A stretch of 64,000 nucleotides of DNA. Source: UBA4781 sp963674975. Its GTDB lineage: Bacteria > Chloroflexota > Anaerolineae > Anaerolineales > Anaerolineaceae. The position numbers and the translations under genes were made by a program. Shown piece by piece: positions 60,201 to 64,000 of the stretch (positions within the stretch are counted from its first letter, which is position 1; every line of letters begins with the position of its first letter). The stretch spans positions 620,001 through 684,000 of the forward strand of contig OY771913.1 in the NCBI GenBank assembly GCA_963674975.1, written 5' to 3'. The notes under the pieces were generated by a model. It made no database searches. It was not told the DNA's origin and was given only the letters and a program-made list of their open reading frames with translations.

Positions 60201-60292
60201 ATGAATTTGACCAGGTAATCCCGTTCTTCCTGCATATCACGAAAAGTGGAAGAAATGAACACCCGCACAGACCGATCAGAAATATCACCCAT
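57275..60292 (-). CDS. DUF4062-NTPase-TPR protein (STAND type), copy 2
   Basis: 1005 residues, starting behind GGAGGG. It shares the whole layout with copy 1: DUF4062 (VRVFISSTFRDMQEERD, SEVDLRWGIT), Walker A GESGIGKS near 275, Walker B LLIIDALNQMED and the TLPGK sensor segment. Six 40-residue TPR units follow (718-957), such as LGNQALILKNWGKFDEAM. The N-terminal DUF4062 regions are almost the same in both, whereas the linker and repeats vary. Such a pattern suggests gene duplication followed by change in the recognition part. A gap of about 131 bases separates the two genes, so they may form one operon. Confidence 0.88.
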   Translation of the reverse strand: MGDISDRSVRVFISSTFRDMQEERDYLVKFIFPQLRKLCEQRGVAWSEVDLRWGITAEQSAEEQVLPICLEEIQRCRPYFIGILGERYGWVPDKINQALIEREPWLAKHLHHSVTELEILHGVLNNPEMAGKVLFYFRDPASIQHLPAERQKNYLEVLNHDEIEKYGREEAQKRTQDRQTKLIELKERIRKSGMPLKEGFQNPQQLGAWVLEDMTAIINRIYPENLQPTPLKLEGLIHEAFAVNRAKVYIGGEKYFKKIDEYLSTDHLPLVVLGESGIGKSALLANWGLKYRKEHPDTLVLMHFVGASVVSGDWAAMLRRILSELQERFDIDGEIPTDVNELREVFSDWLFKADQKGHVLLIIDALNQMEDKQGAQELTWLPDTFPDSVKVILSTLPGKPLDSLNKRGYPVLLIEPLSRQEQEEFIQKFLAQYSKQLDAQQVRMIVENPKFTNPLGLRILLDELRQFGSYERLNETIQHYLDADSIIGLLEMVFKRCENDFEAERPDLVKDTLCSLWAARQGLSEAELLDVLGKEGKPLAQRIWSPLHLALEESLIERSGLIGFSHAYIRQAVEKHYLDGEVKRDVVRRGLVDYFQNIQGFPPRKVNELPWQLLRISDWERLYLVLKDPAFFMNQWKINQYDLYTYWTFIEENSDRNRAQAYQDVLKDPLIPGYKLFLIELSLFLMSSGYLEDAMTLFKKQERIGRAGGDLNYIQNSLGHQALILKTWGKLDEAMAMQKEKERICGQLGNSSGLQAALGNQAIILMAQGRLDEAMKLFKDQESIYRKMGDKDGLQRSLGNQALILKNWGKFDEAMAMQKEKELICRELGNKDGIQISLGNQALILKNKGKLEEAAALLKEQEQIVRELNNKDALQQSLGSQAQILHAQGKSQEAMAMHKEKEHICRELGNLDGIQESLGDEAIILQKWGKIDESMNLLMEKERICQQLKNPRGLCLTWVYQGTNYLIKGDKPAALKLLHKALDTANQNGYEVLAQRTKKLLEKIS
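57422..58141 (-). repeat. Six 40-residue TPR units in STAND copy 2
   Basis: 120-base units with high mutual likeness at DNA level (for example the stretch coding DEAMAMQKEKE recurs with few changes). They could expand or contract by recombination. Confidence 0.8.
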
Positions 60293-60418
60293 AGAACCCT
60301 CCTGTGAAAATTTAATAAACTTTTGGTTCCATTATTGAAAAGTGCTTTTCGAATGACCTAATTCTAAATCATAAAATCTTTTTTATCAGACTGCCTGGTA
60401 TCAATTCGCAAAATCTCT

Positions 60419-60988
60419 TCAAACCTCTTTTTTTACAATGACCATGGCAGGCAGCATGAAAAGAAATGCAAACAGAAAAAAGAACATCTCAAAGAAGATT
60501 GAACTGTCCTTTGCCGGGTTCCCTTTCAACCGGTTCATCACGGCATTCCAGGTATTACCCGAGAGATTCCCAAAAAAGATCATGCGGATGAAGAGGATGA
60601 TATGCAAAGCAGTTTTTTCTCCATAAAAGGAATATAGTTTCTCCGTCATTTCCGGTGTCGGATTCCGATTTGTCTCTGCATAATGCTGGGCATACAGCAG
60701 CGCCGGTATTTCACGCTCCGCCGCATCCGCTTGGAACTGCAAATTCAGCAGGTTTTTCAATTCATTTTCGCTGATACCGCTTTCTACAGCCACCTTGGCA
60801 TGGAACCACGTGCAGTAAGTGCATTCATTGATAGCAGTCACTACCGTCATGATCTTTTCCCGAAATGCTTTCCCGATCTCTTTATCATGAGAAGCTGCAA
60901 TGATCTGTGGAGTGTGAATGATCAAAAAGCCGATATCTTTGAAAAAAGTGCCCGCGGTAAATATTCTTTTGTGAAAATCCTGATCCAT
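60419..60988 (-). CDS. AhpD/carboxymuconolactone decarboxylase-like protein with membrane tail
   Basis: 189 residues. The central motif is NECTYCTWFHAKVAVESG, the CxxC-x3-H arrangement of AhpD-like peroxidases. The preceding and following helices (EIGKAFREKIM, NELKNLLNLQFQ) fit the CMD fold. Unlike the usual soluble proteins, it ends in a hydrophobic segment (about 163-184) plus KKEV, so it may be tail-anchored in the membrane. It probably reduces disulfide or peroxide substrates. No AhpC is nearby. Confidence 0.85.
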   Translation of the reverse strand: MDQDFHKRIFTAGTFFKDIGFLIIHTPQIIAASHDKEIGKAFREKIMTVVTAINECTYCTWFHAKVAVESGISENELKNLLNLQFQADAAEREIPALLYAQHYAETNRNPTPEMTEKLYSFYGEKTALHIILFIRMIFFGNLSGNTWNAVMNRLKGNPAKDSSIFFEMFFFLFAFLFMLPAMVIVKKEV

Positions 60989-61132
60989 TAATACGTTCTC
61001 CCAACAGGGATATTATTTCACATAACACCTTGTTCCTGCATGGCTGGAATCCGGATAATATCTTTTATTAATAATCCGCTGTGCCCCCTTTTTCGCAAGC
61101 TTTCAAATACAAAAGAGAGAGCAGTTTCCGGT

Positions 61133-62344
61133 TTACGGGTTTTTCTTGATCAACCCCTGTTCAACATATAGAAGGGTACTTTCTTTTAGAAAATCCGCAT
61201 TGAACATTCCTACATCCGTAGCAGTTAAGATCGCCTGTTCAGAATCACTCAGCGCCCCCAGCAGTGCGGCACGGTGCGGGAGATCCAATTCTGCCAGGGT
61301 TTCATCCAGCAGCAGCACCGGCCATTCATCTGTTTTTTCGTGCAGCCAGTGCATTTCTCCGATCTTGAGCGCCATCAGAACCGTACGGATCTGTCCGCGG
61401 GAACCATAGGTACCCGCATCCACCTGATTAATGAAAAAACGCAGGTCATCTCGATGCGGTCCAACGGTAGTCACACCGCGCAAGATCTCTTCATTACGAA
61501 TAGAACGAAGTCTATTCAGAAATGCAGTGTGCAGTTCTTTTTGAGCAGGAATAGTACTGTGTGCATCGTTACTGAAGGAGAAAGTAAATGCTTCCTGTCC
61601 ACCCTCTTTGTCTTTCAAAGAAAAGCTGGGTTGATAACAGATCATCAGGTCTGATTCCCCTTCAGAGAGAACCAGATGAACGCGGGCAGCCTGCACCTCA
61701 AATTCCTCCAGCATGTGCATACGCGTATGCATGATAAAACTGCCTTTTTCAGAAACCTGCTCATCCCAGAAATCGAGCTGTTGTGTATCGCCACCGCGTT
61801 CTGCCAGCATCTTCAGCAACGCATTGCGCTGGCTGATCGCCTGTATATATTCCGATAGTTCCCGCGCATAACCGGGGTACACCTGTGAGATGGTCATATC
61901 CAGATAACGACGTCTTCCATCGGGAGACCCATCGACGATATCGGTCATCTGCGGTAAAAAGATCACCGAATTAAAATTTCCCAATGCCTGCTGCAGCGGA
62001 CGTTTTATCCCGTCCACCAATACTTCTTTGCGCAGCCTTCCGTTCCCGTTTCCCCCATTTCCTAATATCAGGCGGGCTTCCATGGAATGTGCGGCATTGG
62101 CGCGCTGGAACTCCATGACCAATCGCGCAACGGGCAATTCTTCTTCTAATGCCAGAAAATTGACCAATTCACGATCTTTGCCCGCCTGCACGGAAGTCAA
62201 GGTGGAGAAAAAATTGACCGCTTCTAAAAAGCTGGTTTTTCCCTGCGCATTATTTCCAACCAAAACGGTAACATGCGGTGGAATATCCAATTCCAGACGT
62301 TTAAAGGTTCGGAAATTGGTCAGGGAAATATGTTTCAGGAACAT
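61133..62344 (-). CDS. recF: DNA replication and repair protein RecF
   Basis: 403 residues. The SMC-like ATPase has HISLTNFRTFKRLELD at the N-terminus, Walker A GNNAQGKTS near 30-38, the FLPQMTDIVDGSPDGRRRYLD region, the signature near GSRGQIRTVLMALKI and Walker B VLLLDETLAELD. RecF helps load RecA at gaps. The usual neighbours dnaA, dnaN and gyrB are absent: the upstream gene is def, 14 bases away, so the origin-type gene order is not kept. Confidence 0.93.
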   Translation of the reverse strand: MFLKHISLTNFRTFKRLELDIPPHVTVLVGNNAQGKTSFLEAVNFFSTLTSVQAGKDRELVNFLALEEELPVARLVMEFQRANAAHSMEARLILGNGGNGNGRLRKEVLVDGIKRPLQQALGNFNSVIFLPQMTDIVDGSPDGRRRYLDMTISQVYPGYARELSEYIQAISQRNALLKMLAERGGDTQQLDFWDEQVSEKGSFIMHTRMHMLEEFEVQAARVHLVLSEGESDLMICYQPSFSLKDKEGGQEAFTFSFSNDAHSTIPAQKELHTAFLNRLRSIRNEEILRGVTTVGPHRDDLRFFINQVDAGTYGSRGQIRTVLMALKIGEMHWLHEKTDEWPVLLLDETLAELDLPHRAALLGALSDSEQAILTATDVGMFNADFLKESTLLYVEQGLIKKNP

Positions 62345-62358
62345 GCTTCTGGATCCGC

Positions 62359-62874
62359 CTAAACCTGTTCAGCCTGTTCGGCTTCTTCATCTGTGGTTTT
62401 ATAAAGCTTGGTAGCGCGGTCCACAAAGAGAATACCATTTAGATGATCGATCTCATGCTGAAAGACGCGCGCCAGCCACCCTTTTACATGGATTTTCGAT
62501 TTCTTTCCATATCGATTCAATCCCCTGACTTCAACCCGTGAAAATCGTTCCACCTCACCCACAATATCAGGTACGGAAAGGCATCCTTCAATTCCAAGTT
62601 CGGTTTCTTCAGATCGTTTTACTATCTCGGGATTCGCCATGACATATAATTTCTTTTTCGAATCCTCTTTCGTATCATCCACAGCATATTCAATCACGAT
62701 CACACGCAGCGATTGATTTACCTGTGGTGCAGCCAGACCCACCCCATCTTCTTCCCGCATGGTGGTGACCATATCATCTACGAGAATCTGAAAATTATCT
62801 CCGAAATCTCGCACATCATGCGCTTTTTTCCGCAGTATGGGATCAGGTAGTTTTATTACTTCTCGCAAACTCAT
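62359..62874 (-). CDS. def: Peptide deformylase
   Basis: 171 residues. The three motifs are complete: GVGLAAPQ near 44, EGCLSVPD near 95 with the metal-binding Cys, and QHEIDHLNGILF near 139 with the catalytic Glu and metal-binding His residues. It removes the formyl group from new proteins. A TATAAT about 30 bases upstream probably belongs to its promoter. The C-terminus has a Glu-rich tail. Confidence 0.95.
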   Translation of the reverse strand: MSLREVIKLPDPILRKKAHDVRDFGDNFQILVDDMVTTMREEDGVGLAAPQVNQSLRVIVIEYAVDDTKEDSKKKLYVMANPEIVKRSEETELGIEGCLSVPDIVGEVERFSRVEVRGLNRYGKKSKIHVKGWLARVFQHEIDHLNGILFVDRATKLYKTTDEEAEQAEQV

Positions 62875-62933
62875 TCTTCATACATCCAAAATTTATTATT
62901 TTTATTATAAAAATCGCTCAAATTATAACACGC

Positions 62934-64000
62934 TCAATCCGATCGCTCTTCTTCCCCGTTCTGCAGTGTATCCTGTGTGTGAATGACCTTGTGATATGCA
63001 TCCATCCAGGTCACCAGCCGTTCATTGTTCAGCACCCTGGTTTCCTTTTTTTCACGATCCTTGATGCGCTGAAAACGAGTGTAGATCTCCTGCTGTACAT
63101 AGGAGGGATGCGGAACATAATCAAAGGTGAATTCAACATCTCCCACCCGGATAAAGACCGTACCAAAATTGAAAAGCAGCCCAAAGATGCTCTGGCGTTT
63201 ATATTCGATAGTTTGAATGTTCCGAATCGGCGCAGCACGCCTTTCTTCCATTCCCAGAGGTTTTTTATCCACATCCACGATCTGTTCAGGAGTGATCAGA
63301 AAATAATCATTACGCCAATCAATCGCAGCATAGATCCACCAGATACCCATGAAAATACACACTCCCAGCAGGATATCGCGATAGATCGCTGTTACTTCCG
63401 GTACCATACCAAACCAGCCGTAGGCAGGAGCAAACTGGAAGATCAGGCTGGTCGCAATTCCTAGAAATGGAAGGATCGTTTTCCGAATAAAAACGAACCA
63501 ATGGGTGCGGTAGATGATAGTGTTATTCTCAACTTTGCGTAATCTCAAGAGACGTGAGAATAGATCAGGCACATAGGTTGAAGAAAGGGTATCCTCAGCA
63601 TCCACCTGAGCTTTTTTTGATTGGAGATCAACCTCACCGGAAGGTTCGCTCTGCATATGCTTTCTCAAGAACGTTTCCGGGTCTTCTGCTTCTTCTTCCG
63701 CAAGCTTTTCCTTATGGTTCAACCACTGCTCTTCAACAATGGCTGAAACAGCTTCTGCATACGCCACGTTACGAAATTTGACCAACCCGGTAAACGTGCG
63801 CAGCAGCACATCTCCATATCGATACAATCTACCAAGCAGCGGTTTTTGCCTGGTAATAGAAAGGATCGCGCTTAAAGGAGTCTCTTTGCGGCTGTCATAG
63901 ATCAGAGCGATCTTCTCCAGAAACACCACCCGCTGATTGGTGATCACGTAGTAATCATTCATCCAATCGAAAGCATTCCAGACAGCCCAGCCTACGCCCA
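62934..64000 (-). CDS. Membrane protein with two bacterial PH (bPH2) domains, N-terminus outside window
   Basis: The frame stays open past an internal Met at 63962 to the window edge; upstream codons read VGWAVWNAFDW, in line with the family, so the true start is beyond 64000. Two similar units are visible. Each has a Trp-Arg/Met-Asn-Asp-Tyr segment (DWMNDYYVITNQRVV and DWRNDYFLITPEQIV), a basic or Glu loop, and a G(D/T)V-type strand. Two membrane segments (near FLGIATSLIFQFAP and LLGVCIFMGIWWIY) lie between them. bPH2 proteins usually sit in the membrane with unknown function, often linked with stress. Confidence 0.75.
   Translation of the reverse strand, partial: GVGWAVWNAFDWMNDYYVITNQRVVFLEKIALIYDSRKETPLSAILSITRQKPLLGRLYRYGDVLLRTFTGLVKFRNVAYAEAVSAIVEEQWLNHKEKLAEEEAEDPETFLRKHMQSEPSGEVDLQSKKAQVDAEDTLSSTYVPDLFSRLLRLRKVENNTIIYRTHWFVFIRKTILPFLGIATSLIFQFAPAYGWFGMVPEVTAIYRDILLGVCIFMGIWWIYAAIDWRNDYFLITPEQIVDVDKKPLGMEERRAAPIRNIQTIEYKRQSIFGLLFNFGTVFIRVGDVEFTFDYVPHPSYVQQEIYTRFQRIKDREKKETRVLNNERLVTWMDAYHKVIHTQDTLQNGEEERSD

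Overview
The window reads as chromosomal DNA of an anaerobic bacterium of moderate GC, most probably an Anaerolineae-type Chloroflexota. This is an inference from several features together: a bifunctional phosphoglucose/phosphomannose isomerase, a membrane protein with a Thr-Pro-rich linker, a secreted WD40 protein, paired FemAB-like ligases, large DUF4062-NTPase-TPR proteins, and T-box control of leuS. No rRNA, phage, transposase or CRISPR array is visible. Housekeeping genes present are udk, dinB, prfA, prmC, tsaC-like, leuS, rsmG, recF, def, rsfS and three tRNAs. A 6S RNA lies on the minus strand near 24.4 kb.

Layout. 0-3.1 kb: end of a GH13-type enzyme, M20 peptidase, VTT membrane protein, udk, and a MoaD/ThiS protein. 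3.1-5.0 kb: a very AT-rich island with an AAA ATPase coupled to a PIN nuclease, likely acquired and a candidate defence or toxin module. 5.2-7.9 kb: a GntR/YtrA-type regulator with an ABC-2 exporter. 8.0-11.1 kb: a secreted WD40 protein divergent from a lipoprotein, with two strong promoters facing each other across an inverted repeat. 11.3-17.9 kb: a PTS operon (PRD regulator, EIIA, EIIB, EIIC) followed by a GH38 alpha-mannosidase, probably for uptake and cleavage of a mannosyl compound such as mannosylglycerate.

18-28.5 kb: tRNA-Thr(CGU), a GT4 glycosyltransferase, dinB, the sugar isomerase, an AI-2E family permease, an FHA protein, 6S RNA, thpR, rsfS (apparently with a CUG start), an ADP-ribosylglycohydrolase, Bcp and a UbiA-like protein. 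28.5-32 kb: two consecutive membrane proteins that resemble SPFH/band-7 proteins, then psuG. 32-39.7 kb (minus): one long tightly packed operon for surface polysaccharide and cell wall (GT2, sugar-phosphate transferase, CapD-type dehydratase, FemAB, Nudix, FemAB, Thr-Pro-linker membrane protein).

40-48.3 kb: RidA, prfA-prmC-tsaC, an AT-rich MFS gene, a PNPOx-like protein, an FGE-like lipoprotein, a cation exchanger with a long untranslated leader, and a hydrolase. 48.4-53.2 kb: leuS behind a leucine T-box that follows two tRNA-Ala genes, then HAD and GNAT genes. 53.4-64 kb: rsmG, two tandem ~1000-residue DUF4062-NTPase-TPR paralogues (STAND-type, candidate signalling or immunity proteins), an AhpD-like protein, recF, def and a PH-domain membrane protein cut by the window edge.

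The best candidates for undescribed biology are the AAA-PIN island, the tandem STAND pair, the SPFH-like pair and the FemAB-Nudix-FemAB segment.
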